DNA of 64,000 bases from Bacteroidia bacterium (GTDB lineage: Bacteria; Bacteroidota; Bacteroidia; Flavobacteriales; Flavobacteriaceae). Each line of letters opens with the position of its first letter. The first letter of the stretch is position 1. The notes beneath the pieces were generated by a model. It was given only the letters and a program-made list of their open reading frames with translations. It ran no database searches and was not told where the DNA came from. The stretch lies in the NCBI GenBank assembly GCA_030425285.1, contig JAUIAY010000012.1:1-64000 (forward strand). The letters run 5' to 3'. Shown here piece by piece: positions 6,681 through 16,221 of this stretch. Position numbers and translations under genes: made by a program.

Positions 6681-9600
6681 ATGTCAACAAAGTTTTTCAC
6701 TAATAAAGAGCAGAACAGCTTAATAAATAAATTTCAAGGAATATTTGAAAACTTACCAATCCATTATTTTGATGCGTTAGTAGGATATTTCCGTTCATCG
6801 GGTTACTTCAAAATCCGTAAATATTTAGATAATGTAAATGAAATAAGAATTTTAGTCGGTATAGACGTAGACCACCTAATTAGTGAAGCTGCAAAAAAAG
6901 GATTGGAATTTAATTTTAATACAGACATCACAAGAGAAGAGTTTGTAAAAGAGTTTAAAGAGGATATTCAACAAGCAGACTATTCAAAAGAGGTTGAAGA
7001 TGGTATCGTGAAGTTTGTGGATGATGTTGCTTCTGGAAGAATTAAGATTAAAGCGCATCCTGATAAAAATATTCACGCAAAAATTTACATTTTCCGTCCC
7101 GAAAATTGGAATGAGCATAACAGTGGTTCGGTGATTACAGGCTCAAGTAATTTAAGTGAATCAGGTTTAGAGAGAAACTTTGAATTTAATGTAGAGTTAA
7201 GAGATTATGACGATGTGGTTTTTGCTCAAAAAACCTTCAATAGTTTATGGGAAGAAGCAATTGATATTCTGCCTTCTGAAATTCAACAAGTAAAATCAGA
7301 AACCTATCTAAAAGATGATTTTTCACCTTTCGATTTATATATAAAATTATTAATAGAATATTTCGGAAAGAGCATTGAATACGACCCGGAATCTATTACT
7401 GATTTGCCAAAAGGTTATAAAAAATTGGCTTATCAAATAGATGCGGTAAATGATGGTTACAATAAGCTGTTAAAGCATAGTGGGTTTATTTTAGCAGATG
7501 TTGTTGGTCTTGGTAAAACTATTGTCGCTACGATTATAGCAAAGAAATTCTATTTCTCAAATGGTTACAGAACCAAAACCTTAATCATTTATCCGCCAGC
7601 ATTAGAAAACAGTTGGAAAAAAACAATTAGGGATTTTGAAGTGCCTGGTATAGATTATGTCACAAACGGTAGTTTGCATAACATTAAACATCCAGAAGAT
7701 TATGATTTAATCATTGTAGATGAAGCGCATAAATTTAGATCTGATGAGTCAGAACGATTCAATCAGTTACAGAAACTATGTAAAACACCTAGAAGAAGAA
7801 AAGGGAATGATGGTAGCTTAAAAAAGAAAGTCATTTTAGTAACAGCTACACCCTTAAACAATAAACCAGAAGATATTAGAAATCAACTGTATTTATTTCA
7901 AGATTCTAAAAGTTCAACCATAGAAGGAGCATTGAACCTACAGCACTTTTTTAGAAATCAAATTGAGAAATACAACAAACTAAAAAAACTAAACGATAGA
8001 TTTAAAATAGCTGTTGGAGTAAAAGAAATATATAACGAAATAAGAGATAAGGTACTGGAGCCTATAATTGTAAGACGTACACGTACCGATATAAGAAACA
8101 CACCAAGTTATTGGAAGGATATTGAAGAGCAAGGAGTTTCGTTTCCAGATATTGAACCACCACGACAAATACTTTATGAATTAGATGATTATACTGATAA
8201 CCTCTATGATAGAACAATAAATGTCTTAAGACGACAAAATCAAGAATTAGGTTATTACCGTTACCAAGCTATTAAATTTTTAAATCCTGATGCTAAAGAA
8301 GCCTATAAAAAAGCAACAGGAGTAGCCCCAAAACAAGCCGATAGAATTTCAGAGCAATTAGCACATATTATGCGTATTCTATTGGTAAAGCGAATAGATA
8401 GTAGCTTTTTTGCCTTTAAAATGAGCTTGAATCGTTTTTATGAGGCAAACAAAGCAATGCTTAAAATGCTTGAAAATGGCAGGGTTTTTATCTCGCAAAA
8501 GCATAAGGTAAGTGAGTTTGTACTAAATGAAGAAGAGGATGAATTGGAAAACATCTTAATGAACTCTGAAAATCCAGAAGATATTCAAGGGTTTAATACA
8601 GAGGATTTTGCAGAAGAATTTATTAACGGTATTAAACAAGATAATCAAGTTTTAGAAAAATTAGTAAAGGATTGGAGCGTGGTCATTGAAGACCCTAAAT
8701 TCAACACGTTCAAGAAAAAACTTCAAAAAGAATTGTTTGATGATACCATCAATGATAACGGTAAAATTGTAGTGTTTTCCGAGTCCAAGGAAACTACAAC
8801 ATATTTATCGGAAAGATTGCAGAAAGAAGGCGTTGAAAGAATCTTGTGTGTAGACAGTTCTAATCAAAAGGATTTGGCTGAAACCATTGCTCAAAATTTT
8901 GATGCCAATTATCCCTTGAGTGAACAAAAAGATGATTACAGCATCATCATCACAACAGAAGTATTAGCCGAAGGTGTCAACTTACACAGAAGTAACATCA
9001 TTCTTAATTACGATATTCCTTGGAATGCCACACGTTTAATGCAGCGTATTGGACGTGTAAACCGTGTAGGGACAAATTCCAAAACCATTTTTATCTATAA
9101 TTTCTTCCCAACGTCAAGAACTGATGACGAAATTGAATTGAACAAAAAAGCCTATATAAAACTTCAGGCGTTCCATTCGGCACTGGGTGAAGACAGTCAA
9201 ATATATTCTGAAGATGAAGAATTTGGAACCTTTGGATTATTTGAAAAAATACCACAGGAAGAGAGTGATGAACGTTTGGAATACCTTAACTATTTAAGAA
9301 AGTTCAGGGACGAACAACCGGACGATTATTATCGTATTAAAAACACCATTCCAAAGCGCGCCAGAACGGGCAGAAAAAATAAAGCAGCCAAAGACCATTC
9401 CATAACTTTTATTAAAAACAGAAAGAGAGATAGTTTCTATTTAATTGATAAGAATATGGAAATTGAAGAACTCACCTTTGTAGAAGCTGCAAGAATGTAT
9501 AAAGCACAAGTTTCTGAAAACCCTATGGATTTACATGACCTGCATCACGATCAAATCAACAAAGCTTTAGATGCTTTTGAGGAAGATGAAAACATAAACA

Positions 9601-9974
9601 ATTTGGGCGACAAGAGTACTGTAAAATTGGGTCCTAACGAGAGTAGGGCAATTAGCTTTATTGAGAAAAAAATAATGCCATTAGAGTTTGTCAATCAAAA
9701 TGATAAAGAAGTTTGTGAGGCTGGTATTAAGGCAATTCGTAGAGGTAAATTTCAAAAACTACCGCGTGAAATCAATAAGTACGTTAAGCAGCTTAAAATG
9801 ACGAAACCAAGTTTATTGGATACCTACAAGACTATAATGAATATTTTAAATGGTTATCCGCTCTTGGACTTTATTAAGGAAGATGAAGAAAAGCAACATA
9901 TAAAAACAACAAAAAAGCGAATTGCTAAATCACAAAAACCTTCAATCATTCTATCAGAATCATTTTCCGCTTAA
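6681..9974 (+). CDS. PLD-family nuclease fused to SNF2-type helicase
   Basis: This 1097-residue protein starts with a phospholipase-D-fold nuclease domain: H132-A-K134, then G154-S-S-N157 and the Glu-rich 'FEFNVEL'. This is the HxK/N/E pattern of restriction PLD nucleases rather than a full HKD motif. A superfamily 2 (SNF2-like) motor follows: Walker A D273-VVGLGKT, DEAH at D347-H350, 'LVTATPLNN', and motif VI Q788-RIGRVNR. About 280 residues follow the motor and are not recognised. The protein should translocate on DNA with ATP and may cut it. It opens the operon and is 12 bases from the methylase gene. Helicases of this type pair with adenine methylases in DISARM and similar defence loci, but the DISARM markers drmA and drmB are absent. 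Confidence 0.88.
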   Translation: MSTKFFTNKEQNSLINKFQGIFENLPIHYFDALVGYFRSSGYFKIRKYLDNVNEIRILVGIDVDHLISEAAKKGLEFNFNTDITREEFVKEFKEDIQQADYSKEVEDGIVKFVDDVASGRIKIKAHPDKNIHAKIYIFRPENWNEHNSGSVITGSSNLSESGLERNFEFNVELRDYDDVVFAQKTFNSLWEEAIDILPSEIQQVKSETYLKDDFSPFDLYIKLLIEYFGKSIEYDPESITDLPKGYKKLAYQIDAVNDGYNKLLKHSGFILADVVGLGKTIVATIIAKKFYFSNGYRTKTLIIYPPALENSWKKTIRDFEVPGIDYVTNGSLHNIKHPEDYDLIIVDEAHKFRSDESERFNQLQKLCKTPRRRKGNDGSLKKKVILVTATPLNNKPEDIRNQLYLFQDSKSSTIEGALNLQHFFRNQIEKYNKLKKLNDRFKIAVGVKEIYNEIRDKVLEPIIVRRTRTDIRNTPSYWKDIEEQGVSFPDIEPPRQILYELDDYTDNLYDRTINVLRRQNQELGYYRYQAIKFLNPDAKEAYKKATGVAPKQADRISEQLAHIMRILLVKRIDSSFFAFKMSLNRFYEANKAMLKMLENGRVFISQKHKVSEFVLNEEEDELENILMNSENPEDIQGFNTEDFAEEFINGIKQDNQVLEKLVKDWSVVIEDPKFNTFKKKLQKELFDDTINDNGKIVVFSESKETTTYLSERLQKEGVERILCVDSSNQKDLAETIAQNFDANYPLSEQKDDYSIIITTEVLAEGVNLHRSNIILNYDIPWNATRLMQRIGRVNRVGTNSKTIFIYNFFPTSRTDDEIELNKKAYIKLQAFHSALGEDSQIYSEDEEFGTFGLFEKIPQEESDERLEYLNYLRKFRDEQPDDYYRIKNTIPKRARTGRKNKAAKDHSITFIKNRKRDSFYLIDKNMEIEELTFVEAARMYKAQVSENPMDLHDLHHDQINKALDAFEEDENINNLGDKSTVKLGPNESRAISFIEKKIMPLEFVNQNDKEVCEAGIKAIRRGKFQKLPREINKYVKQLKMTKPSLLDTYKTIMNILNGYPLLDFIKEDEEKQHIKTTKKRIAKSQKPSIILSESFSA

Positions 9975-9986
9975 TCGCTTGTAATT

Positions 9987-12900
9987 ATGAAAGAACAACT
10001 AACCAATATATTTAAAAGTAAGTACCAGTCTATTGAAGAGAGCAATACTTGGAAAGACTTTTTAAAATCTCTATTCAAAAATCAAGAGAGTGCATTTTAT
10101 ACTTCCCCAATTCAACAAGTTGAAGATAAAAAAGCGCACGAAGATGTTGAGAGTATTTTAGAGTTTGGGGATTTGAAATTGGCTGATGATTCACGTATTT
10201 TATTTTATGAAGTAAAGCTAAAAGACCACAAGCACATTACCAGTAGAGTAGGTTTACGCAATATCATTCATAGTAATGTAATTCCTGGAGATGTCGATGG
10301 TATTATTGCAACCTATTATAACCCTACAACCAACGATTGGCGTTTAACCTTTATTTCTAAATCTTTGTATTGGGATGATGAATTTAATGAAATTAAAGAG
10401 GAAACCCACCCCAAGCGTTATACCTATGTGTTAGGTGAAGGCGAAAGTATAAAAACAGCCTTAATTCAGTTTGAGTGGCTATTCAAACAGGTTCAAAATA
10501 AGGAAATTACTATTGAGGATATTATTAAAACCTTTTCAGTTGAAAAGATTTCTAACGAGTTCTTCAAAGAATACTTCAATCAATTTAAAGCCTTTACCGA
10601 GTATATCGTTGATAACGAAAATGCGTTTTCATTTTTCAAGGCGCAAGTCGATAAAAACAAGAAAGACAAGGAGCAACAAGAAGATGCCGAAAAACTGGTA
10701 AGGCATTATGTTAAGAAGCTGTTGGGTCGTATTGTATTTCTGTACTTCCTTCAAAAAAAGGGTTGGTTAGGTGTCCCACTTACAGGAAAATGGGGACAAG
10801 GGCAAAAAGACTTTATGTCGCAATTGTTTAAAAACCACAACAATAAAAGCAACTTCTACAATGAGGTTTTAGACCCTCTATTTTTTAGTGCGCTTAACGT
10901 AGATAGGCGCGGTGAACAAAATGACGAATTTCCTATAACTAAAACAAAAGTACCATACCTTAATGGTGGCTTGTTCGAGAAGGACAAAATTGAACCTGAC
11001 ACTTTACAGATTCAACCACAACTTTTTGAGGAGTTATTTACCTTTTTCGACCAGTATAATTTTACCATTGATGAAAACAGTCCAGACGATAAAGACATTG
11101 GTATAGACCCGGAAATGTTGGGACTTATTTTCGAAAACTTACTGGAAGACAACAAAGACAAAGGCACATTTTACACACCTAAAGAGGTGGTGCATTATAT
11201 GTGCAAGGAAAGTTTGTGCAATTACCTAAAGGAAGAATTAAAAAGTAAGTGTACCAAAGAAGAACTTAAGGAAATAGAAACCTTGGTATTCGAAAATGCT
11301 AAAATAGACCTCAAGGTTATTGAGCAATATGCTTCAGATATAAATAAAGCTTTAAGCACTGTAAAAATTTGTGACCCAGCTATTGGTTCTGGGGCGTTCC
11401 CTATGGGAATGGTACACGAAATATTTAGGTTAAAACATTTAATTTCAGCGTTTCTCGACAATAAAGATTTTATCTACCTGAAAGAAAAACTCGATATCAT
11501 TCGCCACAGCATTTATGGGGTCGACATAGACAAAGGCGCGGTAGATATTGCCCGTTTACGCTTTTGGTTAAGTTTAATTGTAGATGAGCAAGACCCACAA
11601 CCGTTACCCAATTTAGACTATAAAATAATGCAAGGAGACTCTTTAAAAGAATCTTTTGAAGGCATTGCATTAGATACCATATTAGAAGACGAGCCTACGC
11701 ACCAAGAACAGCAATACACTTTGGGTGACGAATTTGCAGAACCGCAAGCTAAATACAGTTTATCTCTTGAAGAAAAAAGTAACATTAAATATTGGGTAGA
11801 CCAGTATTTTTCCTTGGAGCCACTCATCAAAAAACAGGAGCTACACGAAAAAATTGATAAAGCGGTTATCAACCACATCCATAAAAATGTAACTGCCAAC
11901 GAAAAAGACTTGAAAAAACAACTGCAAAAACTGGAATTGAAGTATGCCAACGCAGGCAAAAACATTGCGTTATTAAAAAGTGGAAGAGATGTAAAGCTTT
12001 ATAAAGAACTTAAAGCAGCGATTGATACCATTGAAGCCCAAGAAAAGCGTTTGGTAAAAGTACAGGAAACCACAGAGCGTCCTTACTTTTTATGGAACTT
12101 GTTTTTTGACAAGGTGTTAAACGAAGGCAACAAAGGCTTTGATATCGTGATTGGTAACCCACCGTATGGAGGTATTAAAATAGACGATGAGGTACGCGAG
12201 CGTTTTGGCTTGCAAAGCAAAGATCCTTACGGTGCATTTATGAGTATGGCCATAAACAAACTGCTAAAACCCAATGGTGTGCTGTGCTATATTGTAAGCG
12301 ATACCTGGTTAACCATTAAAAGCCACAAACCCTTACGTGAGCAAGTATTACAACACCAACTTAAAAACGTCATCCGCTTACACCAAGACTGTTTTAAAGC
12401 AACCGTTAACTCTTGCATATTCACCCTTATTAAAACCAACAACCAGCAACTAACTACCAACAACCAAATAATCGCCGCAGACCTCACCAACATCTCAACA
12501 CGTAAACAAGTTCCCGAGTTTAGAGACAAACTACGTAACCTTAACAGCTACGTAGGCCAATACACCCCAGACTTTGCTGTAAAAAAGTATCAACAAGGAT
12601 TGGTGTTTATATCTGAAGATGTTCCAATAATTTTTGGTAGTCCGAAAATATTTGAAACTATTCATTCAAAAAGTAAGAAGCTAGGAAGTTTTTTTGAGAT
12701 AAAAAGAGGTATAGATACAGGAAATAACATTGAGTATTTGTACCAAACTAAAGAATCTGGAAGAACTTATAGAGATGTTGAATTTTTATCAAAACAAATC
12801 TTTAGTAAAGAAGAATTAGAAATTATTACAGGTAATGAAGTTGAGAGAGATAAAGTTATAAAAGAAGGCTTTAAAAAAAATAGTAGTAAATATATAATTC

Positions 12901-14060
12901 CGTTTGATAAAGGTGGCGCAAGTAATACTGAAGATGGTTGGTTACCTAATTATTACGTAGCGTCAGAATACTTTATTGATTGGTCAAGGGAATCGGTAAA
13001 ATCATTATATGAACGGTCTAGATACAAAACTAAAAAAGCAAATTTAAGAAATCCTGATTATTGGTTTAAGTCTGGTATAACATATAGCGCAAGAGGTGTT
13101 TATTCACCTACCTTTAGATTAAATTCTTCTTCAATATTTGATTCAAATGGTTCTTCTTTATTTCCTAAATCTAATATTGATATCAATTTGTTTTTAGGCC
13201 TTTTATGTTCGAAGTTTATAAAATACTATCTTAAAAATTTTATTGGTCATACTATAGCTAGTGAAGTTGATGAGTTAAAGCAGATTCCTGTTTCTTTAGA
13301 TAATAAAAATGTTTGCTCTCAAATAGTTCAAAAGGTAAAATCTATAATTAACAAACAAAAGTCTGAATCAGAATATAATTACTTCGACAATGAGCAAAAA
13401 GAAATAGACCAATTGGTCTATGGCTTATATGGCTTAAATGCAGAAGATATAAACGAGGTAGAAACCTGGTTTGCACGTCGCTACCCAAAACTCGCAAACT
13501 ATGCCTACTACCAAAGCCCAGAGGAGTTGGTGCAAGAGCAATTACAACAAGCCAATGCCAACGATAAGGTGTTGCAGCTTATAGCCAACGGTGAGAGCAA
13601 AACGGTGGAGTTTAAAAGCACCTTACGCTATTGCTTACGCCAAAACAGTCCACAAAAATATGTAGAGCATTCTGCCATAAAAAACTTGGCAGCCTTTTTA
13701 AATAGTGAAGGTGGCACATTGTTTATTGGTGTAGATGATAATGGTGCTATTTTAGGTCTGGAAAATACCGACTTTGCCAGCTTTAGCGATACTAACAAAA
13801 AAGATGCCCTCAACCTACATTTCGATAATTTGGTGCAAACCTATTTTGGTAATGCCATGACTTCAAAATTTAAGGTCGAGTTTTTAGAAATAGATGGTAA
13901 AACCATTGTATCCATTCACATCAAAGACAAAGCGTCCAGTCCAGTCATTATTAAAAACCCAGACAAAAACAACAAAGAAGAGTTCTACATACGCCGTAAT
14001 GCAAGTGCAGTAGCATTAACCATGTACGAGATGTTAAACTACACAAAAGAGAATTGGTAA
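9987..14060 (+). CDS. Type IIG-like restriction-modification protein with C-terminal AlbA_2 domain
   Basis: This 1357-residue protein has four parts. At residues 1-230 there is a possible PD-(D/E)xK nuclease (D62 or D67, then E75-V-K77 in 'ILFYEVKLKD'). An Eco57I-class adenine-N6 methylase follows, with the SAM-binding motif D463-PAIGSGAF and catalytic N724-PPYG. Residues about 760-1130 would be the target-recognition region. From G1202 (ESKTVEFKS) to the end is an AlbA_2/Schlafen-type module with 'SEGGTLFIGVDDNG' and 'FYIRRNASA', which normally binds nucleic acid. Type IIG enzymes methylate and cut with one polypeptide; the AlbA_2 tail is unusual. The recognition region is far richer in A and T than the DNA on either side, a sign of domain exchange. 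The stop overlaps the next start by one base (TAATG). Confidence 0.88.
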   Translation: MKEQLTNIFKSKYQSIEESNTWKDFLKSLFKNQESAFYTSPIQQVEDKKAHEDVESILEFGDLKLADDSRILFYEVKLKDHKHITSRVGLRNIIHSNVIPGDVDGIIATYYNPTTNDWRLTFISKSLYWDDEFNEIKEETHPKRYTYVLGEGESIKTALIQFEWLFKQVQNKEITIEDIIKTFSVEKISNEFFKEYFNQFKAFTEYIVDNENAFSFFKAQVDKNKKDKEQQEDAEKLVRHYVKKLLGRIVFLYFLQKKGWLGVPLTGKWGQGQKDFMSQLFKNHNNKSNFYNEVLDPLFFSALNVDRRGEQNDEFPITKTKVPYLNGGLFEKDKIEPDTLQIQPQLFEELFTFFDQYNFTIDENSPDDKDIGIDPEMLGLIFENLLEDNKDKGTFYTPKEVVHYMCKESLCNYLKEELKSKCTKEELKEIETLVFENAKIDLKVIEQYASDINKALSTVKICDPAIGSGAFPMGMVHEIFRLKHLISAFLDNKDFIYLKEKLDIIRHSIYGVDIDKGAVDIARLRFWLSLIVDEQDPQPLPNLDYKIMQGDSLKESFEGIALDTILEDEPTHQEQQYTLGDEFAEPQAKYSLSLEEKSNIKYWVDQYFSLEPLIKKQELHEKIDKAVINHIHKNVTANEKDLKKQLQKLELKYANAGKNIALLKSGRDVKLYKELKAAIDTIEAQEKRLVKVQETTERPYFLWNLFFDKVLNEGNKGFDIVIGNPPYGGIKIDDEVRERFGLQSKDPYGAFMSMAINKLLKPNGVLCYIVSDTWLTIKSHKPLREQVLQHQLKNVIRLHQDCFKATVNSCIFTLIKTNNQQLTTNNQIIAADLTNISTRKQVPEFRDKLRNLNSYVGQYTPDFAVKKYQQGLVFISEDVPIIFGSPKIFETIHSKSKKLGSFFEIKRGIDTGNNIEYLYQTKESGRTYRDVEFLSKQIFSKEELEIITGNEVERDKVIKEGFKKNSSKYIIPFDKGGASNTEDGWLPNYYVASEYFIDWSRESVKSLYERSRYKTKKANLRNPDYWFKSGITYSARGVYSPTFRLNSSSIFDSNGSSLFPKSNIDINLFLGLLCSKFIKYYLKNFIGHTIASEVDELKQIPVSLDNKNVCSQIVQKVKSIINKQKSESEYNYFDNEQKEIDQLVYGLYGLNAEDINEVETWFARRYPKLANYAYYQSPEELVQEQLQQANANDKVLQLIANGESKTVEFKSTLRYCLRQNSPQKYVEHSAIKNLAAFLNSEGGTLFIGVDDNGAILGLENTDFASFSDTNKKDALNLHFDNLVQTYFGNAMTSKFKVEFLEIDGKTIVSIHIKDKASSPVIIKNPDKNNKEEFYIRRNASAVALTMYEMLNYTKENW

Positions 14061-15601
14061 TGGATAATGGCAATAATTTTAGGTTAAGAAGATTAGTTTT
14101 AAGGGGAAACCCTATTTTTTCAGATATCGATATTGACTTTACTGATCATGAGGATTCAAATAAATTGCCATATATATCTTTAATTATAGGTCCTAACGGA
14201 ACGGGTAAAAGTAATTTACTTCGCATTATAATTGATCTGTTTAGGCAGATATATGATTATGAGGAAGGCAAGAATATCAATTATGTTTCTGGGGCATTCT
14301 ATTTAGAATATAGTATTGGAGATGAGAATTATTTATATTATAACTTTGGTCCTGATGCCAATTTAGATATAGTTAGTCTTACTAAAGGACCTAAAAGGTT
14401 ACTCTCAGCAAAAAGAAATGGTGATCGAATTAAAGTTTCTGAACTTGAAATACCTAAAAATTTATTGGCATCTTCTATTATGTTAACTGATAAATTTTAT
14501 TACACTAAAGAGGAAGATAAATATCCCTATTATCATTATTTAGGTGTGAGAACAAGTTCAAATCAGTCAGGGACTTTAAGCTACATTCGAAAGTCTATTG
14601 AGTTAATGATTGAAACTATTGTTAATGATAAAAGAGCTTTTTTAAAAAAATTCAAAAGAATTTTTAATATTCTTGAATTTGATTTGAGAATTACCATTAG
14701 ATACCGCATATCTTACAAGGATAAATTTTTTAGTGGTTCTTTAACCCAAAAGAACTTTAAGGACATTTTTAAGAATTGGAAGAAAAACTTTCCAAATAGG
14801 AAAACTGCACCCTATGGACACAGCTATTTTACCACACTGCAAAAAAATGACCCAGAGAAAATTAAAACAATAGTTGGAGTAGCTAACAAATTTAGGAACG
14901 AGGGTTTTGTTAGGGAAAAGGAAGGTACAAAAACAGAGTATTTAACATTTGATTTAATAGATGATAAAATTTCACAGGAAGATTGGGATGGAATAAATGA
15001 GTTGAATAAACTGGATATTTTAAGAACACCTAGTATTACGTTTTACAAAAATGGTATTCCATTAAGCTACAAGCAATCAAGTAGTGGAGAACAACATATA
15101 GTTACTACCTTAATTGGTTTAATGTCAAAAATAGAGCAGGGTAGTTTGATTTTATTAGATGAACCCGAAATCAGTCTACATCCTAATTGGCAAATGCGCT
15201 ATGTAAATGAATTTATTACGGAACTTTTTAAGGAATATACAGGCTGTCATTTTTTAATTGCTACACATTCACATTTTTTAGCATCCGATATTAGAGGTAA
15301 CACTTCTAAAATAATTGGGCTAAACAAAACACAAGAAAAAATAGAAAATATTGATTTTGGTGATATAGATACTTTTGGATGGTCTGCTGAACAAATATTA
15401 TACAAAATCTTCAATGTGAAGAGCACAAGAAATTATTATTTGGAAGTTGAATTAAGAGAACTTCTTTATAAAATTTCGCAAAAGTCGCAAGATTTTGAAA
15501 AAATGAATAGAATATTATCCAATTTAAAAGAATTAGAAATAACGGAGTCAGACCCTTTGAATTTAGTAATTAATCAAGCAGAAAGATATTTGAGTAGATG
15601 A
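14060..15601 (+). CDS. Septu PtuA-like AAA ATPase
   Basis: This 513-residue ATPase has Walker A G44-PNGTGKS51, an ABC-like signature 'SSGEQH' (S342-G343), Walker B and catalytic Glu in D367-EPEISLHP, and the His switch in 'ATHSHF'. This is the pattern of PtuA, OLD and RecF/SMC-type ATPases. I chose ATG 14060, which overlaps the upstream TAA by one base, over an in-frame TTG at 14054. The next gene is an HNH nuclease overlapping by 4 bases, the arrangement of Septu (PtuA plus PtuB). In Septu the ATPase controls the nuclease after infection. Septu is usually a stand-alone pair, so its place inside a restriction-like operon is notable. Confidence 0.82.
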   Translation: MDNGNNFRLRRLVLRGNPIFSDIDIDFTDHEDSNKLPYISLIIGPNGTGKSNLLRIIIDLFRQIYDYEEGKNINYVSGAFYLEYSIGDENYLYYNFGPDANLDIVSLTKGPKRLLSAKRNGDRIKVSELEIPKNLLASSIMLTDKFYYTKEEDKYPYYHYLGVRTSSNQSGTLSYIRKSIELMIETIVNDKRAFLKKFKRIFNILEFDLRITIRYRISYKDKFFSGSLTQKNFKDIFKNWKKNFPNRKTAPYGHSYFTTLQKNDPEKIKTIVGVANKFRNEGFVREKEGTKTEYLTFDLIDDKISQEDWDGINELNKLDILRTPSITFYKNGIPLSYKQSSSGEQHIVTTLIGLMSKIEQGSLILLDEPEISLHPNWQMRYVNEFITELFKEYTGCHFLIATHSHFLASDIRGNTSKIIGLNKTQEKIENIDFGDIDTFGWSAEQILYKIFNVKSTRNYYLEVELRELLYKISQKSQDFEKMNRILSNLKELEITESDPLNLVINQAERYLSR

Positions 15602-16221
15602 TTGAGAAATTAAATTTTAATTTAACTCTAACTAAAGATGAATATCTGTCTTTAATTGCTATTAAAAATTGGAGAGGCAAAGATTGGAGTGATCCACCTA
15701 ATAATGACATTAAAAACATTAAATCTGAAATTAGAAGACAATTAGATTTAAATCAGGTTAAATGTGCTTATTGTGGTCTTAAATTTAAAGACAAAGGAGA
15801 TAGCCAAATTGAGCATATTGCAGCAAAATCAGATGCTAAACCAACTCGTCATCCAGAATTTACCTTTACATTAAAGAATTTGGTTCTTGCATGTGTTTCT
15901 TGTAATGGCTTTTCAAAAAAGTCTGCACAGGAGACTATTGCAAACAAGCACCAAACTTATTCAAAATGTACTTTTACTATTGTTCATCCTTATTTTGATA
16001 ATCCTGACGATCATTATGATTGGGTTATTGATCTAACGGCGGTAATAATTCAAGTTAATAATGGTTCACTCAAAGGTGCTGAATCTATAAGAATGTTTGG
16101 ATTAGATTCATCTGAAATGACTGAATTAAGAGCAGGTCAAAAACTTTTAGAGGACTTAAAGAGAGAAATGCCTCTTTCATTTAGTAAAGAAAATTTATTA
16201 AGGAGAATACTGAATAGATAA
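15598..16221 (+). CDS. Septu PtuB-like HNH endonuclease
   Basis: This 207-residue protein has a zinc-bound HNH fold: C56-A-Y-C59, then E72-H73 in 'SQIEHIAAKS', the segment 'LKNLVLAC', and C99-V-S-C102-N103. The four Cys fit a structural zinc, and His73 is the catalytic candidate. The rest is helical and is probably the surface that contacts the ATPase. It starts in an ATGA overlap with the PtuA-like gene and ends in a TAATG overlap with the next, so it is translated as part of the same operon. PtuB proteins cut DNA when released by PtuA; assignment to that family rests on gene pairing plus motif spacing. Confidence 0.85.
   Translation: MIEKLNFNLTLTKDEYLSLIAIKNWRGKDWSDPPNNDIKNIKSEIRRQLDLNQVKCAYCGLKFKDKGDSQIEHIAAKSDAKPTRHPEFTFTLKNLVLACVSCNGFSKKSAQETIANKHQTYSKCTFTIVHPYFDNPDDHYDWVIDLTAVIIQVNNGSLKGAESIRMFGLDSSEMTELRAGQKLLEDLKREMPLSFSKENLLRRILNR

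Noticed and set aside
14054-14059. TTG start for the PtuA-like gene
   Set aside because: ATG at 14060 overlaps the upstream stop by one base (TAATG), the same coupling as at 16221.
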